The position numbers and the translations under genes were made by a program. From Myxococcales bacterium (GTDB lineage: Bacteria; Myxococcota_A; Polyangia; Palsa-1104): a stretch of DNA of 64,000 nt. Location: contig PNAM01000113.1 in the NCBI GenBank assembly GCA_003170275.1, positions 19,083-83,082 on the forward strand, written 5' to 3'. A model generated the notes under the pieces. That model was not told the DNA's origin and did not search any database. It saw only the letters and a program-made list of their open reading frames with translations. This document shows, piece after piece, positions 19,081 through 28,161 of this stretch (positions are counted from its first letter, which is position 1; each line of letters starts with the position of its first letter).

Positions 19081-19260
19081 TCATCGATCAAAAAGCGACT
19101 GCTGGCCGGGCAGTTGATCCTTGTACTCTTTGAGGACCAACTCGATGCCCTGACGGATGTACTCAGCGACTGGAACCTTGGTCTTGGCGTTCAGCTGTTT
19201 CAACGCCGCGTCCTGTTCCGGCGTGATGTAGACCGTGGTCGAAATCTTCTTACGACTCAT
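19081..19260 (-). CDS. Ribbon-helix-helix DNA-binding protein
   Basis: Translating the minus strand from the ATG at 19260 gives 59 residues ending in a TGA at 19081-19083. The sequence has a beta strand (KKISTTVYIT), helix A (PEQDAALKQLNAKT) and helix B (PVAEYIRQGIELVLKEY), the CopG/MetJ/Arc ribbon-helix-helix fold, which dimerises and inserts the strand in the DNA major groove. Small RHH proteins of this type occur in myxobacteria, where one (CdbA) binds cyclic di-GMP and organises the nucleoid; whether this is an orthologue cannot be told. It stands alone, with no toxin partner next to it, so an antitoxin role is unlikely. Confidence 0.85.
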   Translation of the reverse strand: MSRKKISTTVYITPEQDAALKQLNAKTKVPVAEYIRQGIELVLKEYKDQLPGQQSLFDR

Positions 19261-19344
19261 GTTGCCATCAGCATAAATGACATTACGTGTATCGTCAAAC
19301 GACGGCTTGCGTAACCCCCCGTCCTTGCGCTACGTTTGCGATCC

Positions 19345-20121
19345 ATGAACCGAATGATCCTGCTGTCGCTCGCCCTGGGGTTCGCGGCGTGCGCGTCTAC
19401 CGAAGAGAAGAAAGAAACCACCACCGCCGCCACCACCTCGGGCGACAAGTCGGTGCAGCCGGTGCCGAGCCAGGCCAGCCACTGCGACACGGGCGGCAAG
19501 CACGTGATCGAGCTGGACATGAACAGGGATCAAAAGGCGGACGTGTGGAAGGTCTATCACGCGTCGATGGAGAACGGCGCCAAGGTCGAGGTCCTCGAGT
19601 GCAAGGAGGTGGACCTCAACTTCGACGGCAAGAAGGACATCTGGGTCTTCTACGACGATCAGGGGAACATCAAAGAGGAGCAGTTCGACCTCGACTTCGA
19701 CGGCAAGATCGACATGTGGACCTATCGCCAGCTCGGCAAGATCATCCGCCAGGAGCTGGACGTGAACTACGACGGCAAGACCGACATCTGGAAGTACTAC
19801 GAGGGCGAGAAGCTCGCGCGCATCGAGCGCTCATCGAACCGCAACGGCAAGGTCGATGTGTGGGAGTATTACGCGGGCGGCAAGCTCGACCGGATCGGCT
19901 ATGACACGACCGGCGCCGGCGTCGTCGATCGTTGGGACAAGGCGCCGGAAGATGCCGCGCCCGCCGCACCCGGCGCCGAGACCACGCCCGCGTCGAACCC
20001 CGGGACGCCTGCCGCCAAGCCGGCCACGCCGGCGCTGAACCAGCCGACCGGCGAGGCCAACAAGCCGGTCGAAGCCGCGCCTGCGCCCGCGGCCGGCACC
20101 CCAAAAAAGAAAACGAAGTAG
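19345..20121 (+). CDS. Lipoprotein with EF-hand-like DxNxDGxxDxW repeats
   Basis: The best start is the ATG at 19345 (258 residues), with a lipobox GFAAC. Residues ~55-195 hold about six repeats of some 25 residues, each with a loop D-x-N-x-D-G-K-x-D-x-W (for example LNFDGKKDIW, LDFDGKIDMW, VNYDGKTDIW). The acidic loop spacing matches calcium-binding EF-hand/dockerin loops; the first and last copies are degenerate. The C-terminal ~70 residues are Pro/Ala-rich. It is likely a calcium-dependent, outer-membrane-anchored protein. TACGTT is eight bases before the start. Confidence 0.82.
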   Translation: MNRMILLSLALGFAACASTEEKKETTTAATTSGDKSVQPVPSQASHCDTGGKHVIELDMNRDQKADVWKVYHASMENGAKVEVLECKEVDLNFDGKKDIWVFYDDQGNIKEEQFDLDFDGKIDMWTYRQLGKIIRQELDVNYDGKTDIWKYYEGEKLARIERSSNRNGKVDVWEYYAGGKLDRIGYDTTGAGVVDRWDKAPEDAAPAAPGAETTPASNPGTPAAKPATPALNQPTGEANKPVEAAPAPAAGTPKKKTK

Positions 20122-20127
20122 CCAACG

Positions 20128-20913
20128 ATGATTCGCGCGGCGCTGTGCCTCCTGGTGCTGGCGGCGGGCTGCGGCTCGTCCGCGGTTGATCCGAACGTCG
20201 ATCGCCTCTCCGATCTCGAGGCGGCGCTGCGCGGAATCGATCGCGCGGTGGGCGTCACGACCGCGTTCGTGTTCACCGGGATCGTCGACACTACTCAGCC
20301 GGCAGAGACCATCGCCTCGGCGATCGGCCAGCGCTTCATGTCCGAGACGGGCGGCTGCGCGACGGTCACCATCGCCGGCACCATGGTCGATGTGGATCTG
20401 GGCGGCGGCTGTACGCTCGCGTCGACCAACCAGGTCTACAAGGGCACCGTGCACGCCGAGGCGCAAAAACCGACCGGCGAGGTGGTGATACCGCTCACCC
20501 TCACGCTGACCGTCGATGCGCAGCCGCTCACGGGCAGCCTGGAGATCTCCACCACCGACGGCAACGTGTTCAGCTACAAGTCCGACCTCACGGTCAACAC
20601 GGTGGTGCACGTGGTGACGCCGGTGCTGCAGGCGGGCATCGGCGCGTTCGGCTCGAGCATCGACGTGATGGGCACGATCGTCGGCAAGAGCGTGCCCACC
20701 GCGCCGGGCCTCACGCTGATGACCACCGGCGTTCATCAGCGCTTCGCCGGCTGCTATCCCGACGACGGCATCGCGGTGATCAGCGCAGCGATGGTGAACG
20801 AGACCATCACCTTCGCCTCGGATACGCCGCAGACCGGGAACGTGATGGTGGCGAGCGGCATCACGCCGATCGTCAGCACCCTGCCCACCCGGCCCGGCTG
20901 CCCGCAGATGTGA
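20128..20913 (+). CDS. Hypothetical lipoprotein
   Basis: The 261-residue protein starts six bases after the preceding stop. It has a lipobox (LVLAAGC, Cys 14), and a mature part rich in Thr/Val strands with four cysteines, suggesting a beta-sandwich with disulfides. No family is recognised. It is probably co-transcribed with the DxDG-repeat lipoprotein. Its stop directly abuts the stop of the convergent cupin gene. Confidence 0.75.
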   Translation: MIRAALCLLVLAAGCGSSAVDPNVDRLSDLEAALRGIDRAVGVTTAFVFTGIVDTTQPAETIASAIGQRFMSETGGCATVTIAGTMVDVDLGGGCTLASTNQVYKGTVHAEAQKPTGEVVIPLTLTLTVDAQPLTGSLEISTTDGNVFSYKSDLTVNTVVHVVTPVLQAGIGAFGSSIDVMGTIVGKSVPTAPGLTLMTTGVHQRFAGCYPDDGIAVISAAMVNETITFASDTPQTGNVMVASGITPIVSTLPTRPGCPQM

Positions 20914-21273
20914 TTACGGCTTCGAGGTGCCGCTGCGACCGTACTTGTCCTCGAGGCGCACCACGTCGTTCAGCTCGGTGGTGGAGACCTCGACGATCTC
21001 GCAGTCTTCGATCGCGGTCATGCGATGGCGCAACAGCGGCGTGATGTGGAACGGCACGCGCGGGGTGAGCTCGGTGATCTTGGGCGGCTCGCCGTCCTGG
21101 TAGTGCTCGAACGCCATGCGCCCCGAGAGCACCATCACCGTCTCGTCTTTGACGTGGTGGTACTGGAGCGACAGGCTGTGCCCCTTCTTGATGAACAAGA
21201 TCTTGCCGACGTAGCGGTCGGTCTCCGCCCAGATCATCTCGTTGCCCCACGGCTTGTCGACGGTGCGGGTCAT
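20914..21273 (-). CDS. Cupin-domain protein, mannose-6-phosphate isomerase-like
   Basis: The start at 21273 is chosen because GGAGGGAG precedes it at good distance; it gives 119 residues. The protein is a single cupin barrel with the N-terminal KPWGNEMIW motif and the metal site YHHVKDETVMVLSG seen in type II phosphomannose isomerase and GDP-mannose pyrophosphorylase C-terminal domains. H, H and E would hold a metal ion. It may isomerise or bind a phosphorylated sugar. The aldehyde dehydrogenase gene lies 85 bases upstream on the same strand. Confidence 0.85.
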   Translation of the reverse strand: MTRTVDKPWGNEMIWAETDRYVGKILFIKKGHSLSLQYHHVKDETVMVLSGRMAFEHYQDGEPPKITELTPRVPFHITPLLRHRMTAIEDCEIVEVSTTELNDVVRLEDKYGRSGTSKP

Positions 21274-21358
21274 GCTCTCCCTCCGGGCTCGCACGAGCCG
21301 GGCTTCGATCCGCGGGCCCTACGGGCCTCGCTCACGTTCACTCGCTCGCGCTCGTTCA
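21274..21358. other. Repetitive spacer between aldehyde dehydrogenase and cupin genes
   Basis: This 85-base spacer contains small hairpins (GGCCC-TAC-GGGCC and, on the cupin-sense strand, GGCTC-GTGC-GAGCC) and an internally repetitive segment built of GTGAACG and GAGCGAG units. It also holds the cupin Shine-Dalgarno. It may be a dispersed-repeat fragment or an mRNA processing region. Confidence 0.35.
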
Positions 21359-22864
21359 CTAGCGGAAGATCCATTTCATGAGCTTGAGGGTTTGTTTGTA
21401 GACCTTGTCGGAGTACGGATACCACCACAGCTCACGCTTGAGCGCCAGGCGATCGTAGTTCACGTGCCGCTGCTGGCAGAGATCGCGCAGCCCGCGATCC
21501 GAGTGCGTGTGGCCGATGCCCGACTGTTTGACGCCGCCCCACGGAGTCTCGGGCGCACCGTAGGTGAGCAGGCAGTCGTTGACCATCACCGTGCCGGCCT
21601 CGATGCGCTCGGCGAGCCGGCGGCCCTTTTGCCGATCGTCGGTGAACACGTACGCGGCGAGCCCGAGGTGCGAATCGTTGGACAAGCGCACCGCCTCCTC
21701 CTCGTCGGCGACCTTCATGATCGGCATGACCGGCCCGAAGATCTCCTTGCGCATGATCTCCATGTCCTGCTTGCAACCGGTCACCACCGTCGGCTCGAAC
21801 TGCAGGCCCTGCCCCTTGCGCACGCCGCCAGTGCGGATGGTGGCGCCGTCGGCGACCGCCGACTTCAAGCGCTCCTCGACGATCTCCACCTGGCGGTCCC
21901 AGGTCATCGAGCCGGTGTCGAGCGTGGCCTCGCCCGCCGGATCGCCCTGCCGCAGCTTCTGCGTCTGCGCGATGATCTTCTCCACCAACTCGTCGTGCAC
22001 CGCCTCGAGCGCGTAGACCCGCTCGACCGACACGCAAACCTGGCCCTGGTTGGCGAACGCGCCCCACACCAGCGCGCGCGCGGTGCGCTCGACGTCGGCA
22101 TCGGCGCACACGATCGCCGGCGCCTTGCCGCCCAGCTCGAGCGTGCACGGGATCAGCCGCTCGCCGCACGCGGCCGCGACCTTCTTCCCGGTGGTGGTCG
22201 AGCCGGTGAAGATGCAGTAGTCGATGCCCGACTCGATCAGCGCCGCGCCCGCCGGGCCGCGGCCGGTCACCACCTGGAACAGATCGGGCGGCAAGCCGGC
22301 GGCGTCGTACAGCTCCTTGCACTTGAGCGCGATCAGCGGCGCGATGTCCGAGGGCTTGAGCACTACGCCGTTGCCGGCGAGCAGCGCCATCACCAGCTCA
22401 CCCGCCGGGATGCCGAACGGGAAGTTCCACGGCGCGATGATCCCCACCACGCCGCGCGGTACATAATGAAGGTAGCTCGCGCGGGTCTTGATCAGGTGCA
22501 GCGAGATCGACTCGGGCGAGAGGATCTTGGGCGCGCGCTTGCAAAAGTAGGTGGCGAGGTCGGCGATCAGCATCACCTCCATCGACAGCGCCTCAGCGCG
22601 TGTCTTGCCGCCCTCCTTCGAGATCAGATCGCACAGCTCGGGCGCGCGGCGCACGACCAGATCGCGAAAGCGCGCCACGCGGTCGCAGCGCTCGCGCACC
22701 GGCAGCGCGCCCCAGCCCACCTGCGCGCCGCGCGCACGCTCGACCGCGGCCTTGACCTCGGCGGCGGTCATGTCGGGGACCTCGCCGAGCACTTCGCCGT
22801 TGGCCGGGTTGCGCGAGACGATTCGATCCTTGCGTGCGATGTCGGAGCTCTGCAGTGCGCCCAT
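21359..22864 (-). CDS. NAD(P)-dependent aldehyde dehydrogenase
   Basis: From the ATG at 22864 the product has 501 residues, the normal length. Catalytic C277 (NQGQVCVS), general base E243 (LELGGK), the APWNFPF cofactor loop and the GSTTTG glycine motif are all present. It oxidises an aldehyde to the acid. The C-terminal ~40 residues (YPYSDKVYKQTLKLMKWIF) are hydrophobic and resemble the tail of long-chain/fatty aldehyde dehydrogenases, so a lipid aldehyde is a reasonable guess. Confidence 0.93.
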   Translation of the reverse strand: MGALQSSDIARKDRIVSRNPANGEVLGEVPDMTAAEVKAAVERARGAQVGWGALPVRERCDRVARFRDLVVRRAPELCDLISKEGGKTRAEALSMEVMLIADLATYFCKRAPKILSPESISLHLIKTRASYLHYVPRGVVGIIAPWNFPFGIPAGELVMALLAGNGVVLKPSDIAPLIALKCKELYDAAGLPPDLFQVVTGRGPAGAALIESGIDYCIFTGSTTTGKKVAAACGERLIPCTLELGGKAPAIVCADADVERTARALVWGAFANQGQVCVSVERVYALEAVHDELVEKIIAQTQKLRQGDPAGEATLDTGSMTWDRQVEIVEERLKSAVADGATIRTGGVRKGQGLQFEPTVVTGCKQDMEIMRKEIFGPVMPIMKVADEEEAVRLSNDSHLGLAAYVFTDDRQKGRRLAERIEAGTVMVNDCLLTYGAPETPWGGVKQSGIGHTHSDRGLRDLCQQRHVNYDRLALKRELWWYPYSDKVYKQTLKLMKWIFR

Positions 22865-22888
22865 CCCGGGAGGATAGCGCAATCGCGA

Positions 22889-24484
22889 TCAAAACCGCAG
22901 CAGCTCGAACTGGGGCGGCGGCGTGCGGAACTGGCGCTGCTGCAGATCGATGTCGCCCGAGGGATTGATAGGGAACGGGCTCACCTCGTTGGGACGGATC
23001 AGGCGCGGGCCGCTGACCGCGGCGACCTTCGACGGCGCGACCTGGGCGGCGCGCAGCAGGTCGACCAGCCGCTTGTCATTGCAACCCACCCTGCGCCCTG
23101 CGCAGGGGCCCAGTTGCGTGCGCAGGTACGCGGCGCCGCCTTCGTCGAGCGCGCGACGCATCGCCGCCTGCGCGCACGCGCGATCGCCGCGGCTGTCGCA
23201 CACGCGCGCTTGATCCGCGTGGGCGCGCGCGCGGGTGCGCCACTCGGACGGATGGGTCGCCACCACCTCGGCGCGATGAAAGAGCGCGTCGGCGCGCGCG
23301 ACGTCGCCCTTGTCGAAGTACGCCCAGCCGAGCCGGAGCAGCAGCTCGCCGCGCGCCTTGCCGTCGGCGGCGGCCTCGAGCGTGGCTACAGCCTCGTCGC
23401 GCCGGCCGGAATCGAGCTGGCGGCTGCCGAGCTCGAGGATCGCGTCGCGGTCGAGCGGATCGATCGCCAGCGCCTCGCGTGCGGCGGCGATCGCCTCGTC
23501 GTGCCGGCCGAGACGCGCCAGCGCTGCGCTCACCCGGCCGCGCAGAAAGGCGCTGCGCGGCAGCTCGGCCGCATAGGCGCGCCAGGCCTCGAGCCCGTCG
23601 GTGGTCTTGCCGCTCACCACCAGGTGCTCGGCCAGATACCCGCGCGCGAGCAGGAAGCCGGGGCGCTTCTCCAGCGCGGCCCGGAGCACCTTCAGGCCCG
23701 CCTCGGGCGATTGATAGCGCGTCACCAACCAGTAGCGGCCCAGCCAGAACAGCGGCTGGAACGAACCGTCCGCGCGCACCTTGATCAGCGCCTGCACCGC
23801 CTGCGCGTCCTCGCCCGAGATCGCCAGCGCCAGACCGAGCGCGGCCCACGCCGCCTGAAACGCAGGGTCGGCCTGCACCGCGGTGCGGCACGCTTTAATC
23901 GCGCGCGCCAGGTCGCCGGTGGCGATCACGGTCGGCGTGTCGATCGAGATCGGCTGCTGGATCAGCACCGCGTAACACTCGCCGTAGCTGGCCAGCGCCG
24001 CGGCGGAGGTCGTCTCCGGCCCGCTGTTCGCAGGTGCCTCGACGCCAGCCGCTCTTGCCGCCGCTTCCGACAGCGCGCGCCCACCCGCCTCGACGGCCGC
24101 CGGCAGCGCCGCGGGCAACACCACGTGGCGCGCCCGCAAGGCGCCCTCGACGCTCACCCCGCCGACGTCGAGCGTCCACGCGCCTGCGGCACCGGACAGC
24201 CGGCCGGTGACCAGCGCGGACGCGCCGAGGATCGAGCGCAGCTTGCGCGCCTCGTCCGACTTGTCGAGCGCCTGCGGATCGATCCGGTGACGCTCGGCGG
24301 CGCGCAAGATCTGCTTGGCGTGGAGCTCGGCGCCGGGCAGCCGATTGGACGCCTCGGCCTGGATCAAGAGGCCGAGCTCGATCAGCTGCGGCGAATCGCC
24401 GCAGGGCGGCGCGATCGCCACCACCGGCGCCCCGAGGGCCCGGGACGCTGCGCACACCAGCCCGACAAAGACGAGCGTTCTCAT
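22889..24484 (-). CDS. Exported TPR-repeat protein
   Basis: Using the ATG at 24484 the protein has 531 residues and a signal peptide (MRTLVFVGLVCAASRALG). Residues ~20-160 form an alpha/beta region that resembles the GNA1162/FlgO-type lipoprotein fold (inference). From ~190 on there are at least seven tetratricopeptide-type helix pairs (for example AWAALGLALAISGEDAQAV and LLLRLGWAYFDKGDVARA). A C-terminal proline-rich tail follows. It is likely a periplasmic scaffold. It diverges from the glycosylase gene with 67 bases between. Confidence 0.8.
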   Translation of the reverse strand: MRTLVFVGLVCAASRALGAPVVAIAPPCGDSPQLIELGLLIQAEASNRLPGAELHAKQILRAAERHRIDPQALDKSDEARKLRSILGASALVTGRLSGAAGAWTLDVGGVSVEGALRARHVVLPAALPAAVEAGGRALSEAAARAAGVEAPANSGPETTSAAALASYGECYAVLIQQPISIDTPTVIATGDLARAIKACRTAVQADPAFQAAWAALGLALAISGEDAQAVQALIKVRADGSFQPLFWLGRYWLVTRYQSPEAGLKVLRAALEKRPGFLLARGYLAEHLVVSGKTTDGLEAWRAYAAELPRSAFLRGRVSAALARLGRHDEAIAAAREALAIDPLDRDAILELGSRQLDSGRRDEAVATLEAAADGKARGELLLRLGWAYFDKGDVARADALFHRAEVVATHPSEWRTRARAHADQARVCDSRGDRACAQAAMRRALDEGGAAYLRTQLGPCAGRRVGCNDKRLVDLLRAAQVAPSKVAAVSGPRLIRPNEVSPFPINPSGDIDLQQRQFRTPPPQFELLRF

Positions 24485-24551
24485 CACTCGAGCATACAAG
24501 CTCAGCTCTCCTGACACCACGGTGGCAGGAGCGCTGCCGCATCCTTTCGCC

Positions 24552-25499
24552 ATGACCAACGAATTCGAGCTGCGACCGGTCGGTCCCTTTTCCTGGGCGG
24601 CGGCGATCGACGTGCTGCACCACTGGGCGCCGGTCCGACGCTTTCTGCACGGGGACGGCGAGGTGCGGCTGACCTTTCCGCTCGACGGCGATTTTCAGCC
24701 GGTGGCCGTCGCGCTGCGCGAGCACGACGGTGGGTTGCGCGGCCGCGTCGCCGGCACCACGCGCATCGGCGCGGTCGCGCGGCAGGTCGCGCGCATGTTC
24801 TCGCTCGATCACGACGGCAGCGACTTCGCGCGGGTCGGCGAACGCGATCCCGCGCTCGCGCCGATCGTGCGCACGCTCGCCGGGCTGCGGCCTGTCTGCT
24901 TCTCGTCGCCGTACGAGGCGGCGGCGTGGGCGGTGCTCTCGCAGCGCATCAGCATGGAGCAGGCGGCGGCGCTCGAGGAACGGCTGCTCGAAGCGCACGG
25001 CGCGACCGTCACTCTCGACGGCGCGCAGGTGCGCTGCTTCCCGCCACCCGATCGCCTGCGGCGGATCGCGTCGTTCCCCGGCCTGACGGCGGAGAAGATC
25101 GTCCGGCTGCACGCGGTCGCCGACGCCGCGCGCGACGGCCTGCTCGACGCCGATCGCCTCCGCGCGCTGGGCGACGATCGCGCCCCCGAGGCCCTGCGCA
25201 CGATCCGTGGGATCGGTCCGTTCTGGGCGGCGGGCATCTACCTGCGCGCGGGCGGGATCGTCGACGTATTTCCGCACGAGCCGCGCGCGCTGGCTGCGCT
25301 CGGCCGGCTGCACGGGCTCGGCGGGCAGCCCGATGCCGCGACGGTGGCGCGCCTCACCGACGCGTATCGACCGTTCCGAATGTGGGTGTGCTTCCTGTTG
25401 CGCGTCGCGGCCGCGCGCGAGCTGTTGCCCGCCGAGGTTAGTGGGCAGCGGGAAGCGACAGCGCCGCGCCCCAGGCGGCGAGCTGCTCGCGCGCGTTGA
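24552..25499 (+). CDS. DNA-3-methyladenine glycosylase, AlkA-like
   Basis: The 315-residue protein has the AlkA N-terminal beta domain and the HhH-GPD domain: SPYEAAAWAVLSQRIS, a hairpin TIRGIGPFWAAGIYL and the catalytic Asp region IVDVFPHEP. It excises alkylated bases from DNA. The last ~20 residues (Arg-rich) overlap by 62 bases with the end of the convergent gene, so they are probably run-on. The N-terminal Ada-like module seen in some homologues is absent. Confidence 0.88.
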   Translation: MTNEFELRPVGPFSWAAAIDVLHHWAPVRRFLHGDGEVRLTFPLDGDFQPVAVALREHDGGLRGRVAGTTRIGAVARQVARMFSLDHDGSDFARVGERDPALAPIVRTLAGLRPVCFSSPYEAAAWAVLSQRISMEQAAALEERLLEAHGATVTLDGAQVRCFPPPDRLRRIASFPGLTAEKIVRLHAVADAARDGLLDADRLRALGDDRAPEALRTIRGIGPFWAAGIYLRAGGIVDVFPHEPRALAALGRLHGLGGQPDAATVARLTDAYRPFRMWVCFLLRVAAARELLPAEVSGQREATAPRPRRRAARAR

Positions 25500-26460
25500 T
25501 CGCGGGAAGCCGTTCGGCGACCAGCGCCTCGCGCCGCGCCGGATCGTCCACCATCAATTGCAGCGCGAGGAAGAAGCGCTGCCCCGGATCGGCGATCGTG
25601 CGACGCAACGCCAGCAGCTCCTGTTCGCGCCGGTCGGCGATCAGTACCGCGGCCAGCCGATCGGCCGACTCGCCGTGCCGCTCGCGCGCCTTGGCCAGCA
25701 TCTTGGCAAACCGCTCGCCCGCGCCGAACACGCGCTGGCAGTGCTCGAGCACGCGATGGGTCGCGGCGAGCTCGAGCCGCGGAAACAGCTCGCTCAGCAT
25801 CGCCAGGTGATCGAGCGGCCGGCTCTCGCGCACCAGCTCGAGCGACTGGCCGAGCCGCCGGTGATCGCACGTCTCGTCGAACGGATCGAACGCCAGGTGC
25901 GGGCGACGAAAGGTCAGCTGCGGCAGCGCCGCCTCTTCGCGGTAGGTGCGCACCACCAGGCTCACCGACGGGCGGTCGAGGTGAAACACCGAATGGATGA
26001 GCTGGCCGCCGGCGCGGATGGCCCGCGTCGCGCCGCGCCCAAGGAGCTCGGTCGAGAGCGCGTGGAGCTGCCCGAGCCTAAAGCCCGCGCCGGCACGCAG
26101 CTGCTCGTCGAAGCGATAGGCGGTCTGCAGGCTCGAGCCTTCGAGCAGGTGGAACGCGCCGGAGAACGCGTGCTGGTGGATCGCGGTGGTGCCCTCGGCC
26201 CAGAACAGCGCTTCGATGTAGAAGCGCGGCGCGGTGAACACCGCCAGCGACGGATGACCCCAATCGGGATCGAACGGGCGCTGCGCCGGCAGGCGGTCCA
26301 GGCGCTGAAATTGGCGCAGGATCTCCAGCCAGTCGACGTGCTCACACGGCGGGCGCTCGGCCAGCGCTTCGGCGGCCACGTCGGCAAATGCGGCCGCGTC
26401 GTGATCGAGCGCCGACCAATGGGCCGCCACCCGCGCGCCCAGCTCCGCGAAAAAGTCCAC
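25438..26460 (-). CDS. Hypothetical cytosolic protein with cupin-like His motif
   Basis: The 340-residue protein starts at a GTG at 26460. Residues ~80-165 contain FTAPRFYIEALFWAEG, IHQHAFSGAFHLLEGSS and LIHSVFHLDRPSVSLVV; the spaced histidines in strand-like sequence suggest a cupin or cysteine-dioxygenase-type metal site. The C-terminal half is helical with many Arg/Glu. No signal peptide. I cannot assign a reaction. Confidence 0.72.
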   Translation of the reverse strand: MDFFAELGARVAAHWSALDHDAAAFADVAAEALAERPPCEHVDWLEILRQFQRLDRLPAQRPFDPDWGHPSLAVFTAPRFYIEALFWAEGTTAIHQHAFSGAFHLLEGSSLQTAYRFDEQLRAGAGFRLGQLHALSTELLGRGATRAIRAGGQLIHSVFHLDRPSVSLVVRTYREEAALPQLTFRRPHLAFDPFDETCDHRRLGQSLELVRESRPLDHLAMLSELFPRLELAATHRVLEHCQRVFGAGERFAKMLAKARERHGESADRLAAVLIADRREQELLALRRTIADPGQRFFLALQLMVDDPARREALVAERLPAINAREQLAAWGAALSLPAAH

Positions 26461-26576
26461 GCGCGACTATACGACGAGCCGACCGCGGCCGGACCTACAT
26501 CCGCACTGGGCGAAGTTCTTGCTCAACTGTTACACGCCGCTAACGCGCGCGAGACGGGCGCGAAGCGTGAGGTGGC

Positions 26577-26582
26577 TATCGT
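26577..26582 (+). promoter_or_regulatory. Candidate -10 element of the PAP2 gene
   Basis: TATCGT lies seven bases before the ATG at 26590, with no Shine-Dalgarno in between, matching the leaderless-type spacing seen at several other genes here. Confidence 0.45.
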
Positions 26583-26589
26583 AGACCTC

Positions 26590-27096
26590 ATGAGCACGCC
26601 CCGATTGCTCTCCCGGCTCGACGCCGCCGACTGTCACGTCCTCCACTGGATCGCGCGGCGCCGCGCGCCGTCGCTGGTGCGCATCATGCGCGTGGTCACG
26701 CGCACCGGCGACGCGCTGTTCATCGCCGCGGCGCTGGCCGTCGCGGTGGCGTGCAGGCCGGGGCGCACCTCTGCGCTGATCACGCTCTCGACGCTGGCGG
26801 CGCTGGCGGCGTTCTGGTGCATCAAGCGCCTGGTCCGCCGCAGCCGCCCCGAGCTGCACGTGCTCATGGCCGCGCCGGACCGCTTCTCGATGCCCTCCGG
26901 CCACGCCACCTGCGCCTGGGCGCTCGCGGTGGCCTGCTCGATCCTGCTGCCGGCGGCAGCGCTGCCGATCTGCGGCTGGGCGATCGCGGTCTCGCTCTCG
27001 CGGGTCGTGCTGGCGGTGCACTATCCCTTCGACGTGCTCGCCGGATCGGCGCTCGGATCGGCGGCTGCGCTGGTGGTGGTCGGCCTGCTCGGTTGA
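26590..27096 (+). CDS. PAP2-family membrane phosphatase
   Basis: The ATG at 26590 gives 168 residues. The three phosphatase motifs are complete: KRLVRRSRP, PSGH and SRVVLAVHYPFDV. Several hydrophobic segments surround them. It dephosphorylates a lipid phosphate such as undecaprenyl pyrophosphate or phosphatidic acid, with the active site on the outer face of the membrane. It ends two bases from the convergent Cys-rich lipoprotein gene. Confidence 0.92.
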   Translation: MSTPRLLSRLDAADCHVLHWIARRRAPSLVRIMRVVTRTGDALFIAAALAVAVACRPGRTSALITLSTLAALAAFWCIKRLVRRSRPELHVLMAAPDRFSMPSGHATCAWALAVACSILLPAAALPICGWAIAVSLSRVVLAVHYPFDVLAGSALGSAAALVVVGLLG

Positions 27097-27098
27097 TC

Positions 27099-27968
27099 TC
27101 AAGGGCCCGGCGAACATAGGCTGCAAACGCAGATTTCTCCATACTGGAGATCGGTCGCGTCGGTGCAGCCGGCCGGGCAGGCGGAGTGGCAGATCGGCGG
27201 CTCGATGCTCTTGCAGGTTCCGGTCGCCAGATCGCACGACGTGAAGAAGCCGGGGCAGTCCGCGTCGTCGACACACGAGCAGGGCGCATCCGGGCCGACG
27301 CACGAGCGATGACACACGCCGGTGGTCGAGGTGCCGATCGTGAGCTGACAATCGTTCCGGCAAACCTTCAACTGGCCTTCGCAGTAGGCGTTGGCGCCGC
27401 ACTGGTCGTCGGCGGTGCACGCCACGGGAACGGCGCACTTGCTGGCGGAGACGCAGCCATTCGAGCAGCAGGTCTGATCCGGGCTCGGGAAGGCCTCGAC
27501 ATAGCCTGCGCGGCACGAGGGCGTGAGCGCGGCGCAGCTCCCGGCGCATTGGCTCCCCGACTTGACGCACGTGGAGGGCCCGTCCTCGCACTTGACGAAA
27601 TGGTTCGTGCACCCCGAGTTGTCGCACGGCAGGTCCCCGCTGTAGAGCGCGTAACAGTCCGGCCGCGCGTCGCAGGTCGGTCCGTCGGAGAGCTCCGAGC
27701 AGGCGAGCTGCCCGCACCCGGCGGAGCAAGCGGCTCCGTGCGATTCGCCTCTCGGCAGGCAGGAGAAAAAGCTCGTGCCGCCGTTGCAGCTCGGGCAACC
27801 AACGGCCTCGCAGCCGGGGATCGCCTGGCAGCTCACGGCGTCGGTCGCCGACGCGCACGCCGCGCCGAGATCGCCCGCGCCGCCAAGACGGAGCCCGTCG
27901 CCATTACAGGCGGCGAACATTAGAGGAAGGATTGGGAGGAGGTGCCAACGAGCCACGCGCGCGCTCAC
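27099..27968 (-). CDS. Cysteine-rich lipoprotein
   Basis: The mature protein has about 40 cysteines in spaced pairs (for example CSVDDADCPGF-like and CTADDQCGANAYC motifs), similar to the Dickkopf/EGF-like low-complexity repeats common in myxobacterial surface proteins. The lipobox is LPLMFAAC. The start is uncertain: GTG at 27968 gives a compact signal peptide and 289 residues; GTG at 27956 and ATG at 28001 are alternatives. Disulfide-rich outer-membrane protein of unknown role. Its promoter region lies directly next to the left end of the integrated element. Confidence 0.82.
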   Translation of the reverse strand: MSARVARWHLLPILPLMFAACNGDGLRLGGAGDLGAACASATDAVSCQAIPGCEAVGCPSCNGGTSFFSCLPRGESHGAACSAGCGQLACSELSDGPTCDARPDCYALYSGDLPCDNSGCTNHFVKCEDGPSTCVKSGSQCAGSCAALTPSCRAGYVEAFPSPDQTCCSNGCVSASKCAVPVACTADDQCGANAYCEGQLKVCRNDCQLTIGTSTTGVCHRSCVGPDAPCSCVDDADCPGFFTSCDLATGTCKSIEPPICHSACPAGCTDATDLQYGEICVCSLCSPGP

Positions 27969-28094
27969 TTTCTTGGAGCAAGCGGCAAGAGCAATGAACA
28001 TGCCGGGCACGGGTCCGCGAATTTCGCGGGCTTCTCGCCGGGCGCCGGCGAAAATCTGAGCCCGGGCCACGAAAAATGGACCAGAAGGTCTGCT

Positions 28095-28135
28095 GGTGGC
28101 TCCTCGGTGAGTCGAACACCGAACCTTACGCGTAT
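28095..28135. repeat. Left attachment repeat (attL), tRNA-Met 3' fragment
   Basis: This 41-bp stretch is identical to 36255-36295. It holds the CC tail, acceptor 3' strand, T-arm, variable loop and part of the anticodon arm of the tRNA on the minus strand, but no 5' half follows, so it is a non-functional remnant. Confidence 0.93.
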
Positions 28136-28161
28136 TATCGATCCGTCGACGGTGAATTTTT

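Noticed and set aside
19081..19260. Ribbon-helix-helix gene as an antitoxin of a toxin-antitoxin pair
   Set aside because: The neighbours are lepA and a lipoprotein gene; no small toxin gene is adjacent on either side.
28095..28135. A second tRNA gene
   Set aside because: Only the 3' part is present; the 5' acceptor strand, D-arm and most of the anticodon arm are missing. It is the att remnant.
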